The notes: a model not told the origin generated them from the letters alone. Shown: positions 18,759 to 28,390, numbered from the stretch's first letter. The stretch is 64,000 nucleotides of DNA from Heterorhizobium halophytocola (GCF_017873095.1 NZ_JAGGJU010000005.1:248001-312000); one strand, 5' to 3'. Made by a program: numbers and translations.

Positions 18759-20375
18759 ATGACACGCGAAAAGATCACGCTCTTCGACACCACGCTCCGG
18801 GACGGCCAGCAGACGCCGGGTATCGACTTTTCCGTCGAGGACAAGATCGCCATCGCGAGCCTGCTCGACGATTTCGGCATCGACTACGTCGAAGGCGGCT
18901 ATCCCGGCGCCAATCCGACCGACACCACCTTCTTCGCCGAGAAGCGCACCCAGAAGGCACGGTTCACCGCCTTCGGCATGACCAAGCGCGCCGGTGTGTC
19001 GATCTCCAACGACCCAGGAGTGTCGCAGCTGATCGGCTCGAATTCCGATGCGATCTGCTTTGTCGCCAAGAGCTGGGACTATCACGTGAAGGTGGCGCTC
19101 GGCTGCACCAACGAGGAGAATCTGGCCTCGATCCGCGAGAGCGTCGCGGCGACGGTGGCCGCGGGCAAGGAAGCGCTTGTCGACTGCGAGCATTTCTTCG
19201 ACGGCTACAAGGCCAATCCAGACTATGCGCTCGCCTGTGCGAAGACGGCGTACGATGCCGGCGCGCGCTGGGTGGTGCTCTGCGACACCAATGGCGGGAC
19301 GCAGCCGCCCGAGATCCGCGAGATCGTGGCCGCCGTGATCGCTGCCGGCGTGCCGGGTGCGGCGCTTGGCATCCATGCGCATAACGATACCGGCCAGGCG
19401 GTTGCCAATTCGCTCGCCGCCGTCGAGGCCGGCGTGCGCCAGATCCAGGGCACGCTGAACGGCATCGGCGAGCGCTGCGGCAATGCCAACCTGATCACGC
19501 TGATCCCGACGCTGCTGCTGAAGCCTGCCTATGCCGACCGCTTCGAACTGTCCGTCGACCGCGACAAGCTCGTCGAGCTCACCCGCCTCTCGCACGCCTT
19601 CGACGAGCTGCTGAACCGCTCGCCCGACCATCAGGCGCCCTATGTCGGCGCCTCGGCCTTCGCCACCAAGGCCGGCATTCATGCCTCGGCTTTGTTGAAG
19701 GATCCGAAGACCTACGAGCATGTCGAGCCCGACAGCGTCGGCAATTTCCGCAAGGTCATGGTCTCCGATCAGGGCGGCAAGGCCAACTTCATCAACGAGC
19801 TGAAGCGGCGCGGCATCGAGGTCGACAAGCAGTCACCGCGGCTCGACACGCTGATTTCGATCGTCAAGGAGCGCGAAGCCCAGGGCTATGCCTATGAGGG
19901 TGCCGATGCGAGCTTCGAACTGCTCGCCCGCCGCACCCTCGGCTCGGTGCCGGACTTCTTCGGGATCGAGGGTTTCCGGGTCATGGTCGAACGCCGCTTC
20001 GACGCCAATGGCGAGCTGCGGACCGTCTCCGAGGCGGTGGTGAAGATCAATGTCGACGGCGCCAGCATCATGTCGGTGGCGGAAGGCGACGGCCCGGTCA
20101 ATGCGCTGGACCTCGCGCTCCGAAAGGATCTCGGCAAATACCAGCACGAGATCGACGATCTCGAACTGGTCGACTTCAAGGTGCGCATCCTGAACGGCGG
20201 TACCGAGGCGATCACCCGCGTGCTGATCGAATCCGCCGACGGCAGCGGCGCGCGCTGGTGGACGGTCGGCGTGTCGGAAAACATCATCGATGCCTCCTTC
20301 CAGGCGCTGATGGACAGTATCGTCTACAAGCTGATGAAGAACAGGAGCATGGCAGGCAAGATCGCAGCAGAGTGA
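18759..20375 (+). CDS. cimA: Citramalate synthase
   Basis: CimA condenses pyruvate and acetyl-CoA to (R)-citramalate, opening a threonine-independent isoleucine route. The 538-residue protein has the DRE-TIM signature LFDTTLRDGQQTPGIDFSV, the metal motif LGIHAHNDTGQAVANS and GTLNGIGERCGNANL. The C-terminal LeuA-type regulatory domain has TLGSVPDFFGIEGFRVMVE. Its length and motif set fit CimA better than LeuA or homocitrate synthase. A GGGAGG site precedes the ATG. Confidence 0.92.
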   Translation: MTREKITLFDTTLRDGQQTPGIDFSVEDKIAIASLLDDFGIDYVEGGYPGANPTDTTFFAEKRTQKARFTAFGMTKRAGVSISNDPGVSQLIGSNSDAICFVAKSWDYHVKVALGCTNEENLASIRESVAATVAAGKEALVDCEHFFDGYKANPDYALACAKTAYDAGARWVVLCDTNGGTQPPEIREIVAAVIAAGVPGAALGIHAHNDTGQAVANSLAAVEAGVRQIQGTLNGIGERCGNANLITLIPTLLLKPAYADRFELSVDRDKLVELTRLSHAFDELLNRSPDHQAPYVGASAFATKAGIHASALLKDPKTYEHVEPDSVGNFRKVMVSDQGGKANFINELKRRGIEVDKQSPRLDTLISIVKEREAQGYAYEGADASFELLARRTLGSVPDFFGIEGFRVMVERRFDANGELRTVSEAVVKINVDGASIMSVAEGDGPVNALDLALRKDLGKYQHEIDDLELVDFKVRILNGGTEAITRVLIESADGSGARWWTVGVSENIIDASFQALMDSIVYKLMKNRSMAGKIAAE

Positions 20376-20405
20376 AGCGGACATGACGACACGGAGAAGA
20401 GGGGC

Positions 20406-21119
20406 ATGATCGTTCAAGCCTGCCTCAACGGCGCACGTCCGGCAGACTACCATCCCGCCATCCCGCTGAGTGCCGAGGCTATGGCGCGCGATGCTGCGGC
20501 GTGCGTGCAGGCGGGCGCCGGCGAACTGCACATTCATCCGCGCGATTACAGCGGACGCGAAAGCCTGGCCGCGGTCGACGCGGTGGTGGCACGGGTGCGC
20601 ACGGCCTGCCCGGGCAGCCTGATCGGGGTCTCGACAGGCGCCTGGATCGAAAACGACATCGAGCGCACGCGGTCGTTGATCGGCGGCTGGACCAAGCCCG
20701 ATTACGCCTCCGTCAACCTGTCGGAGGCGGATGCGCCCGCGGTCATGGCGCTCCTTCGTGCCCGCGGCATCGGCATCGAGGCCGGGCTTGCCAGCGTGTC
20801 AGATGCCGAACGCTTCGTCGGGCTTGCGGATCGCGAACCGGTGCTGCGCATCCTCCTGGAGATCGACGAGCAGGACCGGGAAACAGCTGTCGATATCGCG
20901 GGGCGGATCGCGGACATCCTGCTGCGCAAAGCCGTCTGCCGCCCGCTTCTTCTGCACGGCAGGGACGCGACGACATGGGATCTTGTCCGCCTCGCGCGCA
21001 AAAAGGGATGGTCGACCCGCATCGGGTTGGAGGACACAAGCACCTTGCCGGATGGCACGCCTGCGCGAGACAACAGCGCTCTGGTCGAGGCGGCGCGGGA
21101 GATCTACCGGCAAGCCTGA
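20406..21119 (+). CDS. BKACE family (3-keto-5-aminohexanoate cleavage-like) enzyme
   Basis: A 237-residue TIM-barrel protein of the DUF849/BKACE family, zinc enzymes that cleave beta-keto acids using acetyl-CoA. The metal motif is GELHIHPRD; SLIGVSTGAW and TRIGLEDTSTLPDG match later family positions. It is shorter than the usual 270-310 residues, so it belongs to a compact subgroup whose substrate is unclear. It follows cimA by 30 bp and is probably in the same transcript. Confidence 0.82.
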   Translation: MIVQACLNGARPADYHPAIPLSAEAMARDAAACVQAGAGELHIHPRDYSGRESLAAVDAVVARVRTACPGSLIGVSTGAWIENDIERTRSLIGGWTKPDYASVNLSEADAPAVMALLRARGIGIEAGLASVSDAERFVGLADREPVLRILLEIDEQDRETAVDIAGRIADILLRKAVCRPLLLHGRDATTWDLVRLARKKGWSTRIGLEDTSTLPDGTPARDNSALVEAAREIYRQA

Positions 21120-21126
21120 GGCAGGC

Positions 21127-22029
21127 TCAGGAACTGCCGAATTCCAGCCCCCAGTCTGCCTCGCCATACCATTCCGGCGGCCCCGCGACCGGCCGTGGCC
21201 GCTTCCAGCGCAGGGTCCGCACCTCGTGCAGCCGCCGGGCGCGGAAGGCCCGGTTCAGCATGTCCTGCCGATCGCGCGATCGCCAGAGTTCGCCCTCGCC
21301 CCAGATGAAGGATACCCCCTTGAGGAACTGGGCAGAGAACCCGTCCGCTTCACGCCGGATCAGCAGATAGGCCGCCCGGTCGGTGAAGCGCGGCCCGGCA
21401 CTCTCACCGGCATCGACCGGCACGCCGAGCGGAAAGAGCAGCCGCCCGCCCGGCGCCAGTCGCTCGATCCAGGGATCGGCGGGCCGGTCACAGGCGAAAT
21501 TGACATAGACGATATCGACCTCGCCCTCGGGCTTTTCCGCGCCATCACCTTCGATCACCGTGACGGTGTCGTAGCCCGAGAGAGCAATGCGGGCGCGGGC
21601 CGCGAGCTGCGCATCAAGTTCCACCGCGGTAACGCTGCCTGCAGAGCCGACGAGTTCGGCGAAGATGGCGGAATAATAGCCCGTACCGGCACCGATATGG
21701 GCGATCCGCTCGCCCGGTTGCGGCTGCAGCCAGTCGATGCCACAGGCATGCAGCGACGGGCTGCCATTGTTGATGCCGCGCTGCCGGTCCAGCGCCACCA
21801 GCACGTCGGAATAGATGTCCGGCAGTTCGCTGGTCTCGGCGCCGACACCGAAGGATCTGCCGCGGACCCGCCAGGGCGGCGGCCCGAGAAACCGCTCGCG
21901 CTCGACCGTGGCAAAGGCCATGGCCAGCGGCCCGGCCGGATCCTTGCCGATCTGACGCAACAGGGCACGCGCGTATCCTGCACGAATCGCGCGTGCAATC
22001 ATCGTATTTGTTAAACTGAGCATTGCCAC
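21127..22029 (-). CDS. Protein-L-isoaspartate methyltransferase-like protein
   Basis: A 300-residue SAM-dependent methyltransferase with the PIMT motif I (IGAGTGYYSAIFAELVG) and the following VTAVELDAQLA. A PIMT-like N-terminal start region (ERERFLGPPPW, later GINNGSPS) is also present. It is about 90 residues longer than canonical Pcm, with an extra C-terminal segment, so it may act on another substrate. Two starts (22029 GTG, 22023 ATG) differ by two residues. It is convergent with the BKACE gene. Confidence 0.8.
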   Translation of the reverse strand: MAMLSLTNTMIARAIRAGYARALLRQIGKDPAGPLAMAFATVERERFLGPPPWRVRGRSFGVGAETSELPDIYSDVLVALDRQRGINNGSPSLHACGIDWLQPQPGERIAHIGAGTGYYSAIFAELVGSAGSVTAVELDAQLAARARIALSGYDTVTVIEGDGAEKPEGEVDIVYVNFACDRPADPWIERLAPGGRLLFPLGVPVDAGESAGPRFTDRAAYLLIRREADGFSAQFLKGVSFIWGEGELWRSRDRQDMLNRAFRARRLHEVRTLRWKRPRPVAGPPEWYGEADWGLEFGSS

Positions 22030-22115
22030 CCCGACGGCATATTCAACCGGAGATTGACACCGGGAATACCCGAAGGCAACCCGTGATTTTTCACAGTCGG
22101 GGCGCAGGCGCGGCT

Positions 22116-23150
22116 TCAGACCGCGGGCGGGTTCAGCCGGGCAAAGCCCTCCTGGCGGTCATAGGGGAAATGCGGATAGGGCGCCTCGGTGCGGCTTGCC
22201 GCGTCTAGCCGGGCCACCTGCCCGGCCGACAGCGACCAGCCGACCGCGCCGAGATTCTGGCGAAGCTGCTCCTCGGTTCTGGCCCCGATGATCACCGACG
22301 ACACGGTCGGGCGCTGCAACAACCAGTTGAGCGCCACCTGCGGTACTGTCTTGCCGGTCTCCTCAGCGATGACATCCAGCACGTCGACCACGGCAAACAG
22401 CCGTTCGTCATCCACCGGCGGGCCAAAGGCCGCGGTCTCGTGCAACCGGCTCTTTTCCGGCAGCGACGCACCGCGCCGGATCTTGCCGGTCAGGCGGCCC
22501 CAGCCAAGGGGGCTCCAGACCATGGCGCCGATCCCCTGATCGATCCCGAGCGGCATCAGGTCCCATTCATAGTCGCGCCCGACCAGGGAATAATAGACCT
22601 GGTTGGCCACATAGCGCGGCCAGCCATGCCGCTCGGCCGCAGCCAGCGACTTCATGATCTGCCAGCCGGCGAAATTGGAGACACCGACATAACGGAGCTT
22701 GCCGGCAGCCACGAGCCTGTCGAGCGTTGCGAGCACTTCCTCGACAGGGGTCGAGGCGTCGAAGGCATGCAGTTGCAGGAGATCGATATAATCGGTGCCG
22801 AGCCGCTTCAGCGCGGCGTCGACACTGGAGGTCAGGCGGGCCGACGAGGTGCCCCAGTCCATCGGTCCATCACCCATCGGAAGCCCCGTCTTGGTCGAGA
22901 CCAGCACGTCGCCGCGCCGCCCCTTGATGGCGGCGCCGAGCACCTCTTCCGAGGCACCGTTCGAATAGACGTCGGCCGTGTCGAACAGGTTGACGCCGGC
23001 TTCCAGGCAGATGTCGACCATGCGACGGGCTTCCTGCGCACCGGACGTGCCCCAATGGCCGAACAGAGGGCCGGAGCCGCCGAAGGTGCCGGCACCGAAG
23101 CTCAAGGCTGGAACACGCAGGCCGGAACGGCCGAGTTGACGATAATCCAT
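22116..23150 (-). CDS. Aldo/keto reductase
   Basis: A 344-residue NADPH-dependent oxidoreductase of the AKR family. The catalytic residues can be placed as Asp and Tyr in LFDTADVYSNG, Lys in VLVSTKTGL and His in LLQLHAFD. The ATG at 23150 has AAGGAA upstream and gives the family start MDYRQLGRSGLRVP; a GTG-type extension to 23189 is unlikely. It lies 42 bp after an MFS gene on the same strand and is probably co-regulated by the divergent LysR gene. The substrate is unknown. Confidence 0.92.
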   Translation of the reverse strand: MDYRQLGRSGLRVPALSFGAGTFGGSGPLFGHWGTSGAQEARRMVDICLEAGVNLFDTADVYSNGASEEVLGAAIKGRRGDVLVSTKTGLPMGDGPMDWGTSSARLTSSVDAALKRLGTDYIDLLQLHAFDASTPVEEVLATLDRLVAAGKLRYVGVSNFAGWQIMKSLAAAERHGWPRYVANQVYYSLVGRDYEWDLMPLGIDQGIGAMVWSPLGWGRLTGKIRRGASLPEKSRLHETAAFGPPVDDERLFAVVDVLDVIAEETGKTVPQVALNWLLQRPTVSSVIIGARTEEQLRQNLGAVGWSLSAGQVARLDAASRTEAPYPHFPYDRQEGFARLNPPAV

Positions 23151-23192
23151 GGAATTTTCCTTTTTCAGTGGCGTGGGATGGACCGGCACCGG

Positions 23193-24359
23193 TCAGGCGC
23201 GGACCGTTTCTGCAGGGGCTGCTAACGCACGGGTCGAGACCGCAAGCAGCAGGGCAAGCAGCGGAAAGACGGCGGCGACGAGCGGCAGGAAGGACAGGCC
23301 GGGGCCGTGATCGATCGCCAGTCCGCCGGTCCAGGCGCCGATTGCATTGCCGAGGTTGAAGGCTGCGATATTGAGGCTGGAGGCGAGCGCCGCTCCGACG
23401 CCGCCGGCCTCATGCATCACCCGGGCCTGCAGCGGCGCAACGGTGGCAAAGCCGGCGCCTCCGAGCAGGCCGACGAACAGGATGGTGAGCCAGACCGAGC
23501 TCAGCACGAAGGTCATGGCGAGAAGAACGACGGCCAATGCCGCGAGGGTACCATAGATCGAAGCGCCCAGATTGCGGTCCGCCAGCCGGCCGCCGGCCAG
23601 ATTGCCGACCACCAGCCCGCCGCCGAAGACCAGCAGGATCGGCGAGACCGAGGCTTCGGGAAGCCCGGTGACCTCTGTGAGGATCGGCGCGATATAGGTG
23701 AACAGCGCAAAGACGCCGGCAAAGCCCAGCACCGTCAGCGACAGGCTGACCAGGACGGGGCCGCGCAAGACTCCCTTGATTTCGTCGCCGATCCGCCCGG
23801 CCTGGGAGCGTTGCCCCGTCGACGGCAGGAAGACGGCGAGCACCACGAGAGCGACGGCGCCGATGCCGGCAACGGCAAAGAAGGTCGAGCGCCAGCCATA
23901 GGTCTGGCCGAGCCAGGTGCCGAAGGGCACACCGATGACGTTCGCGACCGTCAGGCCGGTGAACATCACGGCGATCGCCGAAGCCTTGCGGTCCTCGCGC
24001 ACCAGTCCGGTGGCCGTGACGGACCCGACACCGAAAAACGTGCCATGCGCCAGCGCCGTCACCAATCGTCCGGCCATCAGGGTCCAGTAGCCGGGCGCAA
24101 GCGCGCAGGCGAGATTGCCGAGAATAAAGATCACCATCAGGGCGAGCAGCGTGTGCTTGCGGTTCCAGCCCGCGGTCAGCGCCGTCAGCAGTGGCGCGCC
24201 GATCACGACACCGAGCGCGTAGCCTGACACCAGCAGGCCGGCGCTGGCGATCGAGACGCCGAGGTCGGCACCCACCGCCTTCAACAGTCCCATGATGACG
24301 AATTCCGTGACGCCGATGCCGAAGGCGCCGACCGTCAATGCATAAAGTGCGATGGGCAT
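23193..24359 (-). CDS. MFS transporter, sugar-efflux/AraJ type
   Basis: A 388-residue, 12-helix major facilitator protein starting MPIALYALTVGAFGIGVTEF. This start is shared by AraJ-like and chloramphenicol/arabinose efflux members, as are the TEFVIMGLLKAV and GRLVTALAHGTFFGVGSV motifs. The ATG at 24359 is used; the 23 residues before it (LLFPIRQPVYLSIQLFG) are unlike the family. It precedes an aldo/keto reductase and diverges from a LysR gene. Confidence 0.9.
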   Translation of the reverse strand: MPIALYALTVGAFGIGVTEFVIMGLLKAVGADLGVSIASAGLLVSGYALGVVIGAPLLTALTAGWNRKHTLLALMVIFILGNLACALAPGYWTLMAGRLVTALAHGTFFGVGSVTATGLVREDRKASAIAVMFTGLTVANVIGVPFGTWLGQTYGWRSTFFAVAGIGAVALVVLAVFLPSTGQRSQAGRIGDEIKGVLRGPVLVSLSLTVLGFAGVFALFTYIAPILTEVTGLPEASVSPILLVFGGGLVVGNLAGGRLADRNLGASIYGTLAALAVVLLAMTFVLSSVWLTILFVGLLGGAGFATVAPLQARVMHEAGGVGAALASSLNIAAFNLGNAIGAWTGGLAIDHGPGLSFLPLVAAVFPLLALLLAVSTRALAAPAETVRA

Positions 24360-24462
24360 CTGCCATCTCCCTGATCCGAATAACTGGATGGAGAGATAGA
24401 CAGGCTGCCTGATTGGAAATAGTAGCATATCGAGACAAACAGCTGTGAATTGAAGTCACATC

Positions 24463-25368
24463 ATGCCGAGAGCAGACATCAATCGTTCCGGGGAAATGGA
24501 GATCTTCGTCCGGGTCGTCGAAAGCGGCGGCTTTTCGGCCGCGGCGCGACGCTCCAACATGACCCCGTCGGCCGTCAGCAAGCTGGTCGGGCGATTGGAG
24601 ACACGCCTCGGCAGCCGGCTGATCAACCGCTCGACCCGGCAATTCCAGCTGACCGCGGAAGGCTGCAGCTTCTACGAGAATGCCGTGCGCATCCTGGCCG
24701 ATATCGAGGATGCCGAGCGGCATGCCGGAGCGGGCGAGGCTCCGCGGGGCCTCGTCCGGGTCAACACCAGTGCCTCCTATGCCAACCACATCCTGGCGCC
24801 GCTGCTGCCGCGCTTTCTCGACGCCTATCCGGGGATCAGCGTCGAGCTGGTGCTGACCGACATGGTGGTCGACCTCGTCGCCGAGCGTGCCGACATCGCC
24901 ATCCGTGCCGGCCCGATGGTCGATTCGCGGCTGATCGCCCGCAAGCTCGGCGAGACGGCGCTGGCGATCGTCGGGTCACCCGCCTATTTCGAGAGGCATG
25001 GCGTGCCGGCAACCGCCGGCGATCTGGAGCACCACGGCCGCTTGGGCTTCGGCTATCGTCGCGCCGTCGGCGGCTGGACGGTGCCCGGCGACCATGGCCC
25101 GGTCGAGATCCCGGCCGTCGGCCGGGTCAGCGCCAGCGACGGCGAGGCACTCCGGCATCTGGCAATCGCCGGTGCGGGTCTTGCGCGGCTTGCCGGCTTT
25201 TCGATCGCACAGGATCTTGCGGAAGGCCGGCTGGTGGCGGTGCTCGACACGGACGAGACACGGCTGATGGAAGCCTTTCATGCCGTCTATATCGGCCAGG
25301 GCGGCCCCCTGCCCCAGCGCGTTCGCGTGCTCCTCGACTTTCTTGCCGAGCATGGACAGGTCAGCTGA
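24463..25368 (+). CDS. LysR family transcriptional regulator
   Basis: A 301-residue LysR protein with an N-terminal HTH (MEIFVRVVESGGFSAAARRS, PSAVSKLVGRLETRLGSRLI) and a substrate-binding domain. The end LLDFLAEHGQ is typical of the CrgA-like branch. It is divergent from the MFS-AKR pair with a 103-bp gap, so it probably controls them; LysR proteins often bind such gaps. The inducer is unknown. Confidence 0.93.
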   Translation: MPRADINRSGEMEIFVRVVESGGFSAAARRSNMTPSAVSKLVGRLETRLGSRLINRSTRQFQLTAEGCSFYENAVRILADIEDAERHAGAGEAPRGLVRVNTSASYANHILAPLLPRFLDAYPGISVELVLTDMVVDLVAERADIAIRAGPMVDSRLIARKLGETALAIVGSPAYFERHGVPATAGDLEHHGRLGFGYRRAVGGWTVPGDHGPVEIPAVGRVSASDGEALRHLAIAGAGLARLAGFSIAQDLAEGRLVAVLDTDETRLMEAFHAVYIGQGGPLPQRVRVLLDFLAEHGQVS

Positions 25369-25858
25369 CACCGATTTGCCCTGCCAGCTCGCAAGCTCCC
25401 CACGGGCTGACGCCGGTCGACTGATCAAGTTGCAGGGGTAGACAGTTCACCGAAAGATTGAATTCGGGAAAATATTTGGGCCTGACCAATTCGACATTGA
25501 ATTGATTGAATATAACAAGCATAGATATCGAATAACAAAACCGGCAGCGGCCCACGCAACGGCGAATTCTCCATGCTTCGGAATCCGGATAATACTCAAA
25601 GTGAAGGCTTTATCAGCGATGCCGGCACGCAATCAGCTATGGGCAGAAATGTGACCTCGTGCAAAACAGCAGCACACCTTGTTGTGGCGCCGCCTGAAAG
25701 CAGGAGTGTCACGTTGAATCTGCACTTCGGCAAGATCATCGGCGTGCTGGACCGCCTCCGTTTCGATCTGGACTGTCGCCAACTGATGCGGCTCTGGATA
25801 CTCAACCCTCAGTTTAAGAACAAGCAGCGCGCACTCCAGGAACGGCAGTCGCGTTATT
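25369..25858. other. Gene-poor, relatively AT-rich stretch
   Basis: No gene supported. Composition drops toward AT between about 25430 and 25620. One frame of 98 codons (25573-25869) lacks a ribosome site and family resemblance. I see no repeat or RNA signature. This may be decayed or newly acquired sequence. Confidence 0.5.
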
Positions 25859-26014
25859 ATGAAGCGTGAGCCATATCTGGTCGTGATCGCATCCTTGCTG
25901 GCCATCCTCTTGTGCGCGGTGGTGGCGACGAAGACGATGCGGCACCCGCCCCGCAACGAGCACTGCGTCTCCGGCGCACAGGTGACGACCTGCACCATGG
26001 ACAGCCTGCCCTGA
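25859..26014 (+). CDS. Possible small membrane protein with paired cysteines, 51 aa
   Basis: A 51-residue frame starting MKREPYLVVIASLLAILLC: a short basic start, one hydrophobic helix (residues 7-24), then a polar tail with HCVSGAQVTTC ending in MDSLP. The single helix followed by two spaced Cys looks like a small membrane-anchored or exported peptide. The ribosome site is weak (AGGAAC about 18 bases up) and no family is recognised. Its location in a sparse region makes spurious coding possible. Confidence 0.4.
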   Translation: MKREPYLVVIASLLAILLCAVVATKTMRHPPRNEHCVSGAQVTTCTMDSLP

Positions 26015-26316
26015 ACCCTCCCGGTTCTGCCAGCGTGAGATCGCCCGCCGGATAGGGAACCCGCAGACCATGGCACAAGGCGAACGATGAAAAAAGGTGA
26101 TGCAGGTATCAAGGACTTTTGTGCTCATCGCCGCTAAGATCATTCCCGACAGGCCGTTCCCGTCGCGCAGGACAGGATCGACCGGGTGGGGCCGGCAACA
26201 TCCGGCTCCGGGAGCGGAGATTCGTCGACTGCCGGACTTTCACAATGCCGCCATCGGGCGCCCCAGCCGGCCCTGATGCCGTCATCGGCGATTGACATGA
26301 TGCTGAAAGGCAAACA
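26015..26316. other. Intergenic region before rarD
   Basis: I see no convincing gene, hairpin or repeat here. An A-rich tract near 26088-26095 and a few short frames are the only features. It presumably holds the rarD promoter. Confidence 0.5.
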
Positions 26317-27306
26317 GTGACACAAGCAGACCGTCCATCGTCCGGCTTCGACGGATCAATCAAGGGTGGACACGGCAATGCGGGTGCCGGCACGCCGGCC
26401 CTCAACGAAGACAGTGCGGCCGGCTTTTCGATGGCCCTGCTGGCCTATTTCATGTGGGGATTTCTGCCGCTCTACATGAAGGCGGTTGCCCATATCGCAC
26501 CGCTCGAAGTGCTGTCGCACCGGGTGCTATGGTCGCTGCCCTTTGCCGGCATCGTGCTTCTGGTGATGCGCCGGACCGCCGACCTGAAGGCCGCACTCCG
26601 CTCGCCGCGCACCTTGTTGATGGCCTGTCTCACCGCCGTGCTGATCAGCATCAACTGGGGCACCTATGTCTGGGCGATCGGCGCGGGGCGCGCGCTCGAC
26701 ACGGCGCTCGGCTATTTCATCAACCCGCTGTTCTCGATCTTCCTCGCCTCGGTGCTGCTGAAGGAAAGGCTGCGGCGCACGCAGATGGTGGCGATCGGGC
26801 TGGCGGCCCTGGCGGTGGTGATCCTGACCGTCGAGGCAGGCTCGCTGCCCTGGGTCTCGCTGATCCTCACCTTCAGCTGGGGCTTCTATGCCTTTTTCCG
26901 CAAGACCCTGCCGGTCGGTCCCAATCAGGGCTTTTTCCTCGAGGTCATGCTGCTCTCGATCCCGGCCGCAATGATCGTCGGCTATCTCGAATGGACCGGC
27001 AGCGGCCATTTCTCCAACGGTTCTTCAAGCGACATCGCCCTGCTGATCCTGAGCGGCGCGATCACGGCGGGACCTTTGATGATCTATGCCAATGCGGCCA
27101 AGCGGCTCCGGCTCTCGACCATCGGCATCATGCAGTATATCGCCCCGACGATGATCTTCCTGATTGCCGTCTTCGTCTTCCATGAGCCCTTCGGCACAGC
27201 CCGAATGATCGCCTTTCCGCTGATCTGGGCGGCGCTGTTTGTCTATTCCTGGCCGATGATCACCGATATCCTCCGGCGCAGACGAGCCGCGGCCGCCAAG
27301 GCGTGA
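26317..27306 (+). CDS. rarD: RarD-type EamA family permease
   Basis: A 329-residue, ten-helix membrane protein matching RarD: ALLAYFMWGFLPLYMKAVAH, VLSHRVLWSLPFAGIVL and LISINWGTYVWAIGAGRALD. RarD was named as a chloramphenicol-sensitive permease, but the natural substrate is not settled. The start is GTG at 26317, six bases after AAAGG; the first 35 residues are polar and unusual, so an internal start is possible. Small conserved protein genes follow. Confidence 0.87.
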   Translation: MTQADRPSSGFDGSIKGGHGNAGAGTPALNEDSAAGFSMALLAYFMWGFLPLYMKAVAHIAPLEVLSHRVLWSLPFAGIVLLVMRRTADLKAALRSPRTLLMACLTAVLISINWGTYVWAIGAGRALDTALGYFINPLFSIFLASVLLKERLRRTQMVAIGLAALAVVILTVEAGSLPWVSLILTFSWGFYAFFRKTLPVGPNQGFFLEVMLLSIPAAMIVGYLEWTGSGHFSNGSSSDIALLILSGAITAGPLMIYANAAKRLRLSTIGIMQYIAPTMIFLIAVFVFHEPFGTARMIAFPLIWAALFVYSWPMITDILRRRRAAAAKA

Positions 27307-27421
27307 GCCGCGTATCGTTCACCGGTTTCGCCTGATCGGGCGCACTCTGATGTGGACAGGCACCGGTTTTTCGGAAAGAACGTGGCGCAAGGCCGAAGAG
27401 GAAATGCTCCGGGAGACGCGC

Positions 27422-27565
27422 ATGAGCAATGTCATCGAATTCAAGCAGCCGCCGAAGCCGAAGCAGCCCAGGCCCCCGCGTCCGGGCCTGAAAAAACTGC
27501 TGATCGTGCTCGGCGCGATCGCAGCCCTCGTGCTGATCTGGGCCTATTTCCAGTTTCTCGGCTGA
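27422..27565 (+). CDS. Small single-helix membrane protein, 47 aa
   Basis: A 47-residue protein: MSNVIEFKQPPKPKQPRPP, a Lys/Pro-rich cytoplasmic start, then one membrane helix (LLIVLGAIAALVLIWAYFQF). The ATG at 27422 has GGAGA at a good distance; upstream in-frame codons at 27350 and 27404 would extend it with unlikely residues. This type of small protein is frequent in rhizobia. Function unknown. Confidence 0.7.
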   Translation: MSNVIEFKQPPKPKQPRPPRPGLKKLLIVLGAIAALVLIWAYFQFLG

Positions 27566-27646
27566 TCCGCCGAGGGACCGGACGGCCCTCGGCACCACGC
27601 TTCGATCACGGCCTATCGATCACGGCTCTTCAATCACGGCGTCCGA

Positions 27647-28264
27647 CTACAGCTTGGCGATCATCTGCGCGTTGCCGGCCGGATTGTCGAGCGCATCCCA
27701 TTTCTCGATAATCGTCGGCACGATGTCTTCGGCCCGGTCGATCACCAGCGGCTGCACCAGATGCGCGGTGTGGACGAAGCCCTGCTCGCCCATATGGCTG
27801 ATCAGTTCCAGCATCGGCGCCCAGAAGCCGTTGACATTGGCAAACACCATCGGCTTCTGATGACGGCCGAGCTGGGCCCAGGTCATGATCTCGACGATTT
27901 CCTCCAGCGTGCCGATCCCGCCGGGCAGCGTGACGAAGGCATCGGCGCGCTCGAACATCTTGTGCTTGCGCGTATGCATGTCGGGTGTGATGATGAGTTC
28001 GTCGAGTTTCCCGAGTGACTGGCGCGTCGCTTCCATGTCGACGAGGAATTCGGGTATGATCCCGGTGACCTGGCCACCGGCCGACAGGACGCTTTGAGCG
28101 ACGGCGCCCATGATCCCCTTGGTGCCGCCGCCATAGACGAGCCTCAGCCCGTGCCCGGCAATCGCGCGGCCGAGCGCCTGCGCGGCCTCGATATAGGCGG
28201 GGTCATGACCGGGGCGGGAACCGCAATAGACACAGATGGAACGGACAGGCGCAATTTCAGTCAT
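27647..28264 (-). CDS. LOG family protein
   Basis: A 205-residue Rossmann-fold protein of the LOG (TIGR00730) family with LVYGGGTKGIMGAVAQSVL and PGGIGTLEEIVEIMTWAQL, the nucleotide-binding and catalytic motifs. LOG enzymes hydrolyse nucleoside 5'-monophosphates; in plants and some bacteria the cytokinin nucleotide is the substrate. A cytokinin link in a rhizobium is possible but unproven. The ATG at 28264 (MTEIAPVRSICVYCG) fits the family; a longer start at 28303 is less likely. Confidence 0.9.
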   Translation of the reverse strand: MTEIAPVRSICVYCGSRPGHDPAYIEAAQALGRAIAGHGLRLVYGGGTKGIMGAVAQSVLSAGGQVTGIIPEFLVDMEATRQSLGKLDELIITPDMHTRKHKMFERADAFVTLPGGIGTLEEIVEIMTWAQLGRHQKPMVFANVNGFWAPMLELISHMGEQGFVHTAHLVQPLVIDRAEDIVPTIIEKWDALDNPAGNAQMIAKL

Positions 28265-28390
28265 CTTGGACAATTCAGTTCGAGAAATGGGATCGGGCCA
28301 CAAAAGTGCCGGAAAACCCGTCAGGCGACAAGCCGCAAAGGCTAGAATGCTTGTGCAAGCGACAGTATAACGCTAGCAATCCAAAGGGAT

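Noticed and set aside
25573..25869. 98-codon frame in the gene-poor region
   Set aside because: No ribosome site, no domain and codon use unlike neighbours; kept only as part of the region description.
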